NCBI GenBank assembly: GCA_016748015.1 | Contig: JAAOMT010000779.1 | Span: 356,220 to 420,219 of the forward strand | Length of the DNA stretch: 64,000 nt | Reading direction: 5' to 3' | Source: Geosiphon pyriformis | Lineage: Eukaryota > Glomeromycota > Glomeromycetes > Archaeosporales > Geosiphonaceae | Shown here: positions 42,984 to 55,587 of the stretch, piece by piece | Layout: each line of letters starts with the position of its first letter | Numbering within the stretch: position 1 is the stretch's first letter | Notes under the pieces: generated by a model | What the model was told of the DNA's origin: nothing | Databases searched by the model: none | The model's input: only the letters and a program-made list of their open reading frames with translations | Position numbers and translations under genes: made by a program

Positions 42984-45272
42984 TGGGTTTTGATGATTTC
43001 CAAGCCATATGAATGAAAGGGTGTTCTTATAAATACTAAATCTATTGCTTTGATTGAAACTGTTCGTAAAATTCTCTTTAAGATTCTTTTGAACAGAATT
43101 TTTTTAGTATACAATACTTATGATGTTTTACAAAAGAACAATTTTTTGGTTTTAAAGAATACAATAACACAGTCTCCTATTTTTGCCATTGATTTGATAA
43201 TAGAAAACACTTTAAAAAAGAACCGTAAGCTTTGGCTGGTCTTGCAGAATATGTGAAAGGCCTATAATTCTATTGAATAGGAACATCTTAGGAAGAACTT
43301 GGTTAGAATAAAAATGTGTAATAAGTTCATTAGATTTTTTGGTGAAATTCACAATGGTTATGTTAATAGGATTATGACTGATTTTGGTTTAATGAATAGA
43401 TATTAGGTACATGATAGTTTGAATTAAAGAGAGGTGTTTTCACCTCTTTTTTGGTACATATTTTATGATTTTTTTTTATGCGAAGTTAAGAGACAAGAGA
43501 ATATATGTAGATATAGGTTAAATTCCCACTTTATTATCAAAACTGGTCATGTTGAATCTCAAACTGGGTTGATGTTTTTTTTGCTGTTAGTGCTTTTGTT
43601 AATAATACAATCTGAGTTGATAGTAGTTAAGTGGCAACACAACACATTCTCAATATTGCTAGTGAATTTTTCAGAATCAATGACATTTTTATTAATAATA
43701 ATAAAACAGTGGCTATTCTTATTAATAGCAGAGTTAAATGCCCTTCTTTGTCGATAAGTGATTTATCTATTTTCATTGCCAAAAAAGGGAAATCTCATCA
43801 TTATCTGGGTATTTTTTTGTCTACAGAGAGTTTGTTGAAACCTAGTTTAACTAAAGCACATTTGAATATCAGGTTTTTTGCCAATCTTGTACTAAGAAAG
43901 ACCATTTTGGATAAACAGTTTTTGTATCTGGTGTTAGCTGTTCTATTTTTTATTGTTAGCTATAGGACACAGTTCAGCTTCATTCTTATTGGGGTGTGTG
44001 AAAAATGAGATGTTTTAATTTGCAAAGGCTTGAAGTTAAAATCCAGTCTACCTCTTGACTTTCTCAGTAATATGCTTTATTATTCTTCTTTGTATGTTTT
44101 GAAAACTTTCGAGCAAGTACAAGCTAAAAGCAAGGTGGCTTCCTTAGTGTGTTTTGCCAACTCTGTTGAGATATTGGGTCATTTATTTTCACACAGGTCT
44201 CTTGACTTGTAGGCTTTAAGTTGGGATTTGCTTTATCTATTGAGCTTTTCAGTTTATGTTAGGATCAGTCTGTCTAATAACTTTTTGACAAATGTGGTTC
44301 ATATTTTTCTTGGGTACAAGTTGTTCTTAAATGGTCCAATAATCAGTTTTTTTCATTTTCAAAATAGAATATCTATATCATCTTTTCTTAGTGAGTTTGA
44401 GTTTCTTAGGTTTCTCCCTTTATTTTGGTGTTATAGTATAGCTTTTGTGGAGCAGCTTTATAGTCATAAAGATGTAGTCTTTGATTGAAAAACCTTTAAG
44501 CACTGGAAAATTTTGGATCTGCATGGTCTTGTTTCTAATTGGTTCAAGCTTTCTGTTGATTTTCTTAATAATGTAGCTTTTTCTCTTACTGGTCCTTTCT
44601 CTTTAAATGGTATTGAACTTTCAAGTGTTTTGGAGTTTAATAAATTTAAGCATGTTGGTAGTAGTTTGTTAGGTGTTGTAGCTGACAGTCTTTCTGTTTA
44701 TATGGATGGGTCTCTAGTGAACTTGAAAAATACTAATATAAAGACTGGTGCAGTGGTTTTTTTTGAGGATATTGAGTTGGGTTTGGGAGTTAAGATCTCT
44801 GGTCTATTGTTTTTTACTTTGGTAAAACTATATGCTATTTCATTGGCTCTTAAGTGTATTTCTTTTCATAGTTCAGTTATTGTTCTTTTGTGCTTCAAAT
44901 GTTGTGATATGTACAGCTCTTTATAAAGACTTTATCTTTAAAAATTGGTTTTGTAAAATTACATCTGTTTTCAAGGGTGCCAAAGTTGCGAATCAGAAAG
45001 TTGTGGACTTTGTATGTATCTTCTGTTTTGCTTTTAGGAAGGAGATATGGTTGGTTTATACTAAACACCAATTTTTTATGGAAAAAAATGGGCTGATACC
45101 ATGTAATGATTTGATTTTAAAATTGGTTTCTGAGCTGTTCTCATCATTCTCTGCTGATATAGTTAGATTGTTAGATATTAATGAAGTGTTTAGTGTTGTT
45201 TTTGGGTTTCATAAGTCATGTTTATTTCTTCTGAGTATTGAGGACCTTGTCTTTGTTTATATAGGTGTTTAG
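42984..45272 (+). pseudogene. LINE-C ORF2 remnant: reverse transcriptase, RNase H, C-terminus
   Basis: RT part: IALIETVRKILFKILLNRIF (43,040 onward), DFGLMNRY, EVFSPLFWYIFYDFFLCEVK, then the catalytic box read as FVNN, so both Asp are Asn. Post-RT: LGIFLSTES, FFANLVLRKTILDKQFLYLV, then GYKLFLNGPIISFFHFQNR. RNase H: SLSVYMDGSLVNLKNTN and GAVVFFEDIELGLGVKISG (44,690-44,810). The C-terminus (to 45,272) reads LYKDFIFKNWFCKI and DIVRLLDINEVFSVVFGFH. The Cys/His motif expected between RNase H and this end is missing, so there is an internal deletion near 44,900. Several stops and frameshifts. Confidence 0.87.
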
Positions 45273-45301
45273 TGTTGTTTTAATCAGCTTGAGTGGCTGG
45301 T

Positions 45302-45320
45302 CATGTATAGAAAATACATG
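45302..45320 (+). other. LINE-C 3' UTR hairpin
   Basis: CATGTAT and ATACATG arms around a short AGAA loop, about 30 bases after the ORF2 stop. LINE-E has the equivalent at 15,976-15,994 and LINE-D a decayed one near 45,775-45,800. It could be the RT recognition element. Confidence 0.55.
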
Positions 45321-45396
45321 ATTTATACCTAGTTTAGATTGATTATTTAATGTATTATACTAGACAGTATTTGGATCTTACTCATTAATTAATTAA

Positions 45397-45690
45397 AAAA
45401 AAAACTATTAATAAGAATTTTAATAGTAATAATAAAATATTTTAAAAATAAAATCTATATAAAATAATTTAATATTGTTTTTTAAAATTAACTTAAGTTT
45501 AACAAAACCAAATAGTAATTTGAACAAAAAAATTAAGATTAATTTAATCTTAAATATATTATTAAACACAAAGATAAAAACTATTTATTTAAAAAATTTT
45601 TTAATAATTAAAGATTATTTTTCAAATATTATTAAAAATAACATTAAAATACAAAAAAAACCAATTTTATTTCTAATTAATTAACCTAAT
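45397..45690 (+). repeat. Repeat R, copy 2, middle part
   Basis: Resumes after LINE-C and aligns with 37,905-38,165 of copy 1. It is interrupted again near 45,690 by LINE-D and continues at 62,891. The plus-strand frame is too AT-rich to name. Confidence 0.55.
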
Positions 45691-45699
45691 TTTTATTAT

Positions 45700-48600
45700 T
45701 ATTATTATTCAGTTTAATAAGTATAATTTAATTACTATTTAGAAATATACAATATATATGTATTATAAATTAAACATGATTTATATACTTATTATATATG
45801 ATCAGTTATTTAAGTCAGTTAAAGCTACATTACAAATTAGCTATTACTACTATGTTACTTCTTATACCTAAAAAAAATAAGCTTTAGAACATATACCAAA
45901 TACACTTTTTTATTTTTTTTTACACTAAACAATATAATTAATTTGTTATTTAATTTGCTTATATTACAGATATTATAAAAAACCATATTATTATCAACAA
46001 TGATTATATCTTTTTTTTCTATATTAGCTTTGTGTTCAGATTTGTAATATTATATTTTAGACTTGTGGATTGATATTAAGTTTTTCATAAATGTCACTAT
46101 CTATAAATTTATCAGTTCAAAATTGCCAAATACAATTAGAGTTTTATTGTATTAATTTTTTAGCACAAAACTCTTTATTAAAGCAGAATATAAATCAATA
46201 TTATGTATATAAAAAGACAGATTTTTGAGAATCACAAAAGAAAAAACAATTATATTTAGTAATAATACTTAATATATCTCAAACTTACACAAAATTTTAC
46301 TGTGAGCACTATTGTTTTAAAAACATCTAAACATATAATTAGAAATCTTAATCTCATTATAAAACAAGTATTTTACACTTAGATATAATATGCTGTACAG
46401 ATGTTTATAATAATTATCAACAAATATCTATGTAAAGCTTTTATAAAATAGGTTTACAAAAAAATTAATAAATGACTTATAAAACCAAAAATTATATATC
46501 TATTAGAATACCAAACTTCCAAAGTTTTTCTTCAATTTATTATACTAATATTACAAACATTTTTTATTTCAGATTCAGATCCATTTTTTTACTTAACATA
46601 ACACAAAGTTTTGTAAAAATTTCTAATATAATAATAAATATTACAAGACAAAACCATACTATTTGTTCATATAAAAAGCTTTTAAATTATAATAAAAAAG
46701 ACAAAATTAAAGAAACAGATATTAAAAGCAAGCATATTAGTATATTTATTTTCTGTGATACTAATATGGCCTTTAATCTTAATTTAAGATACTAAAAGTA
46801 ATCTATTTTTGATAATATTTATTATCTAATACTGTTTTATTTATAAGTACTTCCTAAAATTAGATTGAATCATTTTCAATTTATTACTACAAACACTAAT
46901 AGCAGTCTGGCTATCTGAATTAATAATCATATTATTCTTTATAAAAACATAATTAAGTACAAAAAAAATAATCTTAAGTTTTATTAAAGTTAATAATATA
47001 ATACTTTAAATTTTAATTCAATACTAAAGTCAACATTAAAGAAAAAGACAGCAGTCTTTTTAACAACCAAAATTAAATCAAAATATTTTATAAAATTATC
47101 TATATAAATATTAAATATACTTAAACCAGACTTTAATAGTTTGTTTTTAGCAAGACTAATTAGATTATTTATATTAAAATTAAGAGAGTACTTATTAGAA
47201 AAATGTAACAAATTACTAATTACAATTAGCTTATTACCCAAAAATTAAATAGTTAAGCTAAACTATATAAGAACAGAATTTCAGAAATTCAAATACTTTT
47301 AACATCTAAAACATTTCTAGTTAAAACAATATTTTTTTTTGTTTAGTAACTGTTTTACAAAAACAATATTATAGTATTTTAAAGAATAAGTTATCTTAAA
47401 AAAATTTTTGCTTTCAAAAATCTTAAACATTAATATTCTGCCAAAGAATTAAAAAATACTTGATAGAACATTAAAAAAAAAATAAGCCACAAAATAAAAA
47501 AAATTTCCCAATTTTAACCAAAAAGTTGTTTATAAGACTAATATGTAATCTAACAAAATAATATAAAAAATGCATTAATAACTAGTTAGCAACCTATAAA
47601 TTCATATACCAATAAATAAAAAGTTATTCTAAGATATCAAAAGCATTTGCAAATCTCAGAACAAAAGATAATTTATTTTTAGTTTGTATTTGACCAAAAA
47701 TTTTTACACTGTAGAAAAATAGATACAGTAATATATTTGTTAAAAAAGTATGTGAAAAATCTGTTTTGAGCTTTAAGTTTTTTCTAACTATAATATTATA
47801 TTTAGTACAGATATCTTTAGGAACATAATTAAATTGTGTTCTATAATTAATAATAAGTTGTAAAACTAAGAATACTAAATAACAAAATTGCTTATTAGAA
47901 ATAGCTTTATATAAGACCATATTTGAAAAAAATTGAATATCTGATTGTGTTTTGGCCAAGTTAACCTTAGTTAGCTTTTTAGTTGATAAGAATATACTTA
48001 AGTACTAGTAAATTTTACCTTTTTTTAGCTATTATAATCAGTAAATTATTAATAAACAAAAAAGCTTCTCTAACTTTTTGGTTGATAAGTATAGCAACTG
48101 TTTTTTCATTATTTATAAAAATATCATTAATTGTAAAAAACTCATTAATTCTGTTCAAAATATACTGTATAATTGCTTGACTATTATTAATCTAAATTGT
48201 ATTATTTATAAATGCCTTAACAATAAGATAAATAATCATATTAACTTGAGTTTTTAATTTGTTAGATTTTGTTACAAACTTTAAATTAATTCTGTATTCA
48301 CACAAATAACCATGTTTTTTGATTTTATAAAGAAGAAAATCATAAAAAATTCTTTAAAGAAGCAGAAAAAAAACTTTATTTTGATTAAATATATTTTGTA
48401 TCTTATAACTAATCAAAAAGCCAAAGTTTATTATTACTTTGTTTGTTTTGTTCAAATAAATATTTTCAAAAAATTCAATGAACCTATTGCATATTTTAAT
48501 ATATTTTAGATTAAGTTTCAAATAATATTATTCAACTAAATTATATGCCTTATATATATTTTGAAAAAGTAGTCAAAATTTATAGTTTTTTTTCAAACTA

Positions 48601-49483
48601 TTTTCTATTATTGAACTGATAACAAAAATAAAAAATTAAGTTATAGTACTTTTTAAAACTGAAAAATTGTTATTTTAAAGAACATTAAATTTACTATAAG
48701 CTGATAAAATGTAATTGATAAAATTTTTAATAAAATTTTTCTTGTTGTTTTAATTAGTGCAATAAACTATATATTTGTAAAAATCCTATTTTATTTATAA
48801 AACTTGAAAATTATTGAGATCCAAGTATTTTTTCAAAGCATTAAAATATTACTACAAACCAAACAGAAATTCAACAGATCCAAAAAACATCCTAATATTA
48901 AATTATTACAATGTTTCTAAAGTTTATTTAAAATTCTTGAAAGATTAACAGCTTTGCTATTGAACAAATTCTTGATTACTAAAGCCAAATCTTTTATATT
49001 AATTATATTCATTATATTATAAAAAAAATTTTCTTTTATATAGCTTAAAGATATATATTAATAAAATCATAACTCTAATATAACCTTATGTATTTTTTAC
49101 TTCTTTATTTAATTTATCATAATTTTGTTTATCTTAAACTTTATATTATCTGGTTCTAAAATTAAGTCTTTTTTTATAACTAAATAATCTAGCACTATCT
49201 TACAAAAAAGTCAATTCAAAAGACTTTTTATCATACTTTTTTTATCTAAACTGAAATTTTTTATATGTTTTTTAATAAATTTACTCTTAACCAATTCTGT
49301 TTTACTATACTAGAACTTATGATAATATTTCTTAATTATTAATAAGTATTTGATAATTTTCATAAAGCTAGTACCTTTATTAATCAAATTGGTAATCTCA
49401 AAAGCTTGTATATTATTAATAATTAACCAAGTTTTGATAAAGCAATTGAATTCTGAATTATTATTTAAGTTTAAAGTCTTAAT
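45700..49483 (-). pseudogene. LINE-D ORF2, 3' segment: reverse transcriptase to C-terminus and 3' UTR
   Basis: RT N-terminal region at 49,120-49,480 aligns with 12,360-12,700 of LINE-A. The post-RT part is open at 47,624-47,959 (IQFFSNMVLYKAISNKQFCY, then YRTQFNYVPKDICTKYN). An RNase H remnant at 46,990-47,241 ends KKTAVFFFNVDFSIELKFKV. The C-terminal Cys/His region lies at 46,150-46,500. Stops are dense. The 3' UTR (45,730-45,830) keeps a decayed hairpin. Confidence 0.72.
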
Positions 49484-50042
49484 TATTATTACTAAAAATT
49501 TTTGGTCTCTTTTTTAAAATGTTATTAATATTTGTTTACTGTGAATTTATATTTATTAGAAGTTATTGAATCTCTAATAACTGAATTTATCTTCAAATTA
49601 TAAGAGATAATTTAAACTGTTAAGCTTATAAGTAAAATAACCAATTTTATATTAGTTATTATATATAGTTACTTTATAGTAAAAAATCAATTCTTTTTCA
49701 GGAATTTTTTTCTTTGTTATAATTTTGACAAATTAAAGATACATTGTAATAAACTATAAGTTATATTGATAAACTATTAACTATTTTGGTAAATTTATCT
49801 ATTATTTTTACAAATTTTTACAAATTTTGGTGAATTCTTAAATGTTATATAGTTTTGAATATTGTGTAATTTAATCATTCTAATTTCTATTATATAAATT
49901 GAATTATTAATTAAATAATAATATTTAATAATTTGATTAAATAATAAGTAATAATTTAAAATGATATTAATATATACTAATTAATAATAAGAATTATAAA
50001 GATAATTTTATGCTAGTTAATAACTAAATTCTGCTGGTAACA
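49484..50042 (-). repeat. Gypsy-E left (3') LTR, internally deleted
   Basis: 559 bp, against 960 bp for the right copy. Both ends align with the right LTR, but a block of about 400 bp (59,100-59,500) is missing here. That block is present in the solo LTR at 54,613-55,587, so it was lost from this copy. A polypurine-like AAGGAAGAAATTA (sense) follows at 50,043-50,058. Confidence 0.75.
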
Positions 50043-50058
50043 TAATTTCTTCCTTAAA

Positions 50059-50560
50059 ACTAAGCTTTGTTGAAGTTCAAATACTATCTGTAATATTAAT
50101 ATAGTGATCCAAAATAGTTATAGTAATTTGGTTTGAAAATTGTTGAAATTTCAGTTCTGTAAATTTGTCAATATATTGTATCTTTATTGGTTAAAGTATT
50201 GGATTTTGTAGAATATTTTTGCAAGTATTAAATAAATCATAAAGTCTAAATACTGCTCTAAATTTATAGTGAGTATTTGTTGATCCAGTTATTGTCTTGA
50301 ATTCATTGTAAATTTGTTTTTGTATAGTTTCAAAAGTAAAATTTGTTATTACAAGTTTTAATTTTTATTCATAAAATGTTCTTTCAATATGAAAATATTT
50401 GTATATAAAAGTATATTCATTATTTTTTTTATTAAGATACTGTAAAAGTTTTTGTTGAGTTGTGGTATTTGGTAAAATGTCAATAAAAGTGAATACAAAA
50501 TTTTTTTTAAAGCTTGTTTCAAAAGTTCCAGTAATTAACTTCCAGAATAACTTTTTGTGT
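50059..50560 (-). pseudogene. Domain X remnant of Gypsy-E
   Basis: Located directly after the polypurine tract like the others. Minus-strand pieces such as the GSTNTHYKFRAVFRLYDLFN-like stretch near 50,210-50,290 match GKTNTTFYLKTVYRIFKAFE of Gypsy-C. The rest is decayed. Confidence 0.5.
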
Positions 50561-50899
50561 TTCTTCTATAAGAGTGATAATTTTGATTATTATTTATTAT
50601 TAATGTTATAGTTTCTTTTTGGGTGTAATTAATTTGACTTTTATTAATCATTATGAATAAGTTAAAAAGTGTTTTCAAAGTTAACATTAATTTCTGGAAT
50701 ATTTGTTAAATATTTTATAGAATAATTATAATAAAATAAGTATAGTTGCAAATAAAATTTGAAAAGATTTGAAAAAGAAAATAAATTTTAAAAATATTTA
50801 AAAAGAGAAAAATATGAAAAATATTTTAAATATTGGATTTTTATCTATTTTTGGTTTTGAGTTTTTTTGTAATTATTTACTATTTTTGTTTTATGTTTG

Positions 50900-53760
50900 T
50901 GTATTTTAATGTTAAATTAAATATTTAAGTTTGGTTATTGTTTTATTATAACTATTAATTTTGTGTCTTGGAGAATATTTTTGGAATTAATTAAAGAGGA
51001 ATGTTTACTAATTTGTGGAATTAATGATTTAAAATTGTTTCTGAAATGATAATACTTTAATTAATCTTCATGTATAATTTTTGTTAGAATTTTGTTATCA
51101 AGTCTTAATTTGTATGATTTATTGCCTAGAATTTCATGAATATAAAATGGTCCATCTTATTTATGTTCAAATTTTCCACTTCATTGTTTTTTAGCTTTAG
51201 TTCTATATAAGAGAACTTTGTTTCCAATTTTAAATTTATTGGTAATTTGTGATAATTTGTTGTTATGTCATTCTTTTTATTAAGCTTAAAAGTATTTAAT
51301 ATATGTGGCTGCTATTTATTGTTTTTTTTTCAAAGTACTAAGAAAGATGTAGACTTTTTGTTAAAGTGTTTCCTAAAAGTTTTTTCATTAATTAGTTGTA
51401 CAGAATATGTTTTCACAGTAAAATTAACTGGTAATATTGCTGTTTTTCTATAGATTAGATCAAAAAATATGTGTTTTATAATATTTTGTTTTAGTATTTT
51501 GTATATTAGTAACACTAATAGAATAAAAATATCCCATTTTTGCTCAAAATTAATTGAAACTTTGGCTAATAATTTACATAAAGTTTAGTTAAAACATTTT
51601 ATTAATCTGTTTATTTGTAGATAATATAATAATAATAGGGATTATTTAACATTGAATTGTCACAAATTTTTTGTATTAAGTTGTTCACAAAATATGTTTC
51701 TTGATTAGATAAAGTTTAATTGAATATTTATGTTTACAAATAATGTTTTTATAAATGAAATTTGCTATTGATTTTGTGTCTGTTTTTTGAATAGCTCTAG
51801 TTTCAAATTATTTGATAAGATAATTTACTGCAACTATAATATAATGGCTTTTTTTAGTAATAATAGGTAACAATCCAACTAAATTAATTTTTACTTTATT
51901 AAAAGATTGTCTAACTTTAAAAATTTAATAAGACAAGTTTCTTTTTTTTTAACAATTATTATATAATTTTATATACTGTTGAATATCTTGTATATATAAA
52001 GCCAAAAATAATATTCTAGTGTTCTTTGCATTGTGTTGTCTCTTTTTAAATATCCTAATAAAAAGTTTATATGTATGTTATATAAGATTGTTTTTTTTTA
52101 TTTTATTAGACTAATCTGAATAGATTTGTTAAGTTTTGGTGATTTTGATAATAAATTTTGTTATAATGCAAAAAGTATTATTTAGATTGGTATTGTAATT
52201 AGTGTTTTTTGACTGAAGACCAATTTTTTGGTATTTTAAGAGTCTCCAAATAGTTTTTGATATTGTTGTAGTTTTTAGAATTTATTGTTTTATTTGTTAA
52301 TTATTGTTAAGTTGATGGTTTGTTTAATTCTAATCTTGTTTTATTCTGGAAAAATTATTTATATTTGTATATAATTTGTCTAGTTTGTAGTAAACAATAT
52401 ATTTGTAGTCTGTTAAAAAATCAGACTATTGAGATTATTTGGTATTAAGTTCAGAGTTTTTCTTGTTGAACTATTTAAGATCAATATTATTCATAATAAT
52501 AATAAATTAAAATCTATTTTAAAGATATTATTGGAAGTGTTTTAAAGCTTAAATAATAACTGCTGTTTTTAATTCAATAGAACTATATTTGAGTTTAGTT
52601 GGTTTGAAAGTTCTGTTAACATAAGCAATTACTCATTTATTGCTGTTATTATTCAATTATAATAGGATAATATTAAAAGTTATGTGTAAAGCATCAGTAA
52701 CTAACAAAATTTTTTATTAAAATCTAAATATATGAGAATTGGAGCTGTAATAAGTTTTTCTTTAAAGGTGTTAAATGCTTATTATTGAACTTATATTTAT
52801 TAATATTTTATATTCTTATTGGTTAAATAGTTGAATAGTTCAGCAATTTTAAAGAATTTTTTGATGAATTTTCAATAATAAAAGGTTAATTTTATAAATT
52901 TTCTTAGTTCTATAGTATTTTAAAGAACTTTGAAATTCTTAATAGCACTAATTGTTTCTAAATTAGATTAAACTCTATCTTTGTTAACAATATGCTTAAG
53001 AAAAATCAAACTTGTTTTTCCAAAGTGACATTTTTCAATGTTTAACTTTAATTTTGCTTTTTGTAATTATTAAAAAACTTTTTACAAATAAATTAGATAG
53101 GCTTCAAAACTTGAAGAGTATATATTAGTATTATCTAAGTAAATAATTACTAATTGCCATAAGAGTTTTTTATAAACAATATTCATAAGTTTTTGGAATG
53201 TTGTTGGTATATTACAGAATTTAAAAAGCATTATATTAAACTCATAATTTTCTTTTTAGATAGTAAATGCTGTTTTAAAACAGTTTTTGAAATCTATTTC
53301 AACTTGCTAATATCTACTTTTCAAGTTTAAAGTTGAAAAAAACTTGGTTTTTTCCAGAGCATCTAATATATTGTTAATTCTTAATAATAAGTAGACATTT
53401 CTAATTATAACACTCTTCAATTGTTAATAGTTTACACAAAATCTAATTTTGTTATTTTTTTTATGAAAACTATTGGTAAGACTCAAAAGTTTCTTGATAG
53501 TTGAATAAGACTATTATTAAACATTTGTTGAACTTTTTCTCTAATTAATTGATGGTTAGTAAGTAGAACTTTATAAACTTGTTGATATTTTAATGAAGTA
53601 TTTCCTATATGAATTTAATGTTATATGATATTAGTTTTTCTAAGATCATTATTATTTTTGATAAATATATTGACATATTCAGCAATTAATTGTTTTAATT
53701 ATCTTTGTTGTTGAAGTTTTAAGGAATTTATGTTGATTTAAGAGAGTTTCTCTTTTATAA
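50900..53760 (-). pseudogene. Gypsy-E integrase, RNase H and reverse transcriptase remnants
   Basis: In sense order, RT fingers and palm lie at 53,760-52,800, RNase H at about 52,750-52,360, and integrase at about 52,100-51,100. Recognisable pieces include the FGKT…LFLKHIV thumb stretch near 53,000, the VIIYLDNT-like box near 53,120-53,145, the integrase HHCC region near 52,050, and YRKTAILPVNFTV (51,330-51,515), which matches VYGRKATLPVELTI of Gypsy-C. Position and order support the call more than any single motif. Confidence 0.65.
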
Positions 53761-54239
53761 CATAGTAGTTTTTAGTAGTAAAAGTAATATTTGGGTTAAA
53801 AAGTAGTGTATATTTCATGATTTTAATAAAATTAGCAACCATTTGGGGGGTTTTATCTTGGAAAATATGATTCTAATTTCTATTTTATTTAATAAAACAA
53901 TAGAGTAGTTGTTGAAATTGTAGAATATAACTCAAAATTTTTTTATTTCTTTTAAAATATAAATATTTAGAATTGAAATTTCATGCTTTAAACAGATTTG
54001 TTTATTTGACTTGAAGATTTATTGAGTAGTAGTAGGTTTTAAACAAGTATAGATTTCGTAATATTCTCTAAAAAAAAATAGTAATTGGTTGAAAAAGTCT
54101 AAGAATTTGGTAAAATTTATTTTGTATATTAAGAGCTATATTTACTAGAACTGTAAATTATTTTATTAAACCAAAATCTTGAATTTTTTTTCACTTTTTT
54201 TTAATTGTTCTCTGCTATTAACTAATTATAAATCTGAAA

Positions 54240-54560
54240 TATTAATTAAAAGTAAGTAGATTGCTTAAGCAATTTTTTCAATTTTAAATAATTTATTAGT
54301 TTTGTTTTATAACAAAATTGTAATGTTTCTAGTGTATCTTGTATCTATAATTCTTTCTTTAATGTTGATTTTTTTGCTTGCCAATAATGATTAAAAAATA
54401 ATTTGAATCATTGCTCTTAGTGAAATTTCGAATGCAATTTTTAGGTTAATTTTTATTAAAAATTTTGGTTAAAAGACTAAAATATCTTTTCTTGGATATT
54501 ATAAATTGTATTTAGTATCTATTTTATGAACTTTTTTTGGTTTTATTTTTTGTTTATTGT
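54240..54560 (-). pseudogene. Gypsy-E dUTPase remnant
   Basis: Sense reading gives KIDTKYNL (motif 1, near 54,510), SLLASKKINI (motif 2, near 54,370), RIIDTRYTRNI (motif 3, near 54,330) and KIAQAIYLLLINI (motif 4, near 54,265). Motif 5 is not clear. It lies between RT and the inverted solo LTR. Confidence 0.65.
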
Positions 54561-54612
54561 TGTCAAAGTATTAGAGTTGTATGATAAACTGATTTTCAAT
54601 AAGATAAATTAA

Positions 54613-55587
54613 TGTTACCAATAGAATTTTAGTTATTAATTGGCATGAAATTATTTTTATAATTCTTATTATTAATTGGCACATATTAATATTACTTCAA
54701 ATTATCACTTATTATTTAACCAAATTATTGAATATTATAATTTAATTAATAATTCAATTTGTACTCTAAAAATTAAGATGATTAAATTACATAATATCTT
54801 AAACTACTTAATATTTAAGAATTCATTAAAATTTATAAAAATTTGCCAAATTAATAGATAATTTCCAGAAATAGTTAATAGTTTATTAAAATAACTTGTA
54901 GTTTACTGAAATGTATTTTTAGTCTATTGAAATCATAACAAAAAAAAAAGTTCAAGTTTATAAACTAGTATTATAACAAGTTAAATAAAAGAAAAACTTC
55001 TCTTTTCGAGAAAATATATCTTATTTTAAATATCTTAATTAGAACAAATTATTTCTTATAATTTCTTACAAAATTAAATAAAAATTAAATATTTGAAAAC
55101 CCAAATCTTTAATTATTATACTGAAATTTTCCAAAACCCAATTAATGTTTTGAAATTGATTAGCTACTAATTTTAATAATTTGTTAGTAACTCCAGACCT
55201 GAATAGAAAATGTTTCCTTTAATAAAATTCTATTTTTTTTATATTTTCTTTACTTTTTTTTATTTTTTTTATTATAATTATTAGAGTAACCTATAGACAA
55301 AATTTTTGTAGAAGATTTAACTTTCACAATAAAGTAACCATACATTTTTAGTAAGCTTTCAGATGAGCAATTCCTAGAAAAGAGTTGATGTTTACTATAA
55401 TATAACTACATAAAGTAATTGGTACAAAATTAACCATTCTATTTATAAGTTCAGCAATTCAAATTATAGGAAATAATTTAAAAATAAATTCAGTTATTGA
55501 AGATTTATTAACTTTTAGAAAACATAAATTTACAACAAGCAAACATTAATAATATTCAAGAAAAAAGACCAAAAACTTTTAATAACA
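54613..55587 (+). repeat. Inverted solo LTR of the Gypsy-E family
   Basis: Starts TGTTACCAATAG and ends CTTTTAATAACA. Read on the opposite strand it aligns with the full right LTR (58,877-59,836), including the block missing from the left LTR. It splits the region between dUTPase and protease of Gypsy-E. No clear duplication remains at its edges. Confidence 0.78.

Larger units (their letters stand above)
42984..45396 (+). mobile_element. LINE-C, 5'-truncated LINE with target duplication
   Basis: Plus-strand LINE piece that starts inside the RT fingers (WVLMISKPYE) and ends with 3' UTR and an A-run. The 13-bp AAAAAAAACTATT is present on both sides (42,971-42,983 and 45,397-45,409), as expected for target-primed insertion. 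It lies in repeat R and is the only LINE here on the plus strand. Confidence 0.87.
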
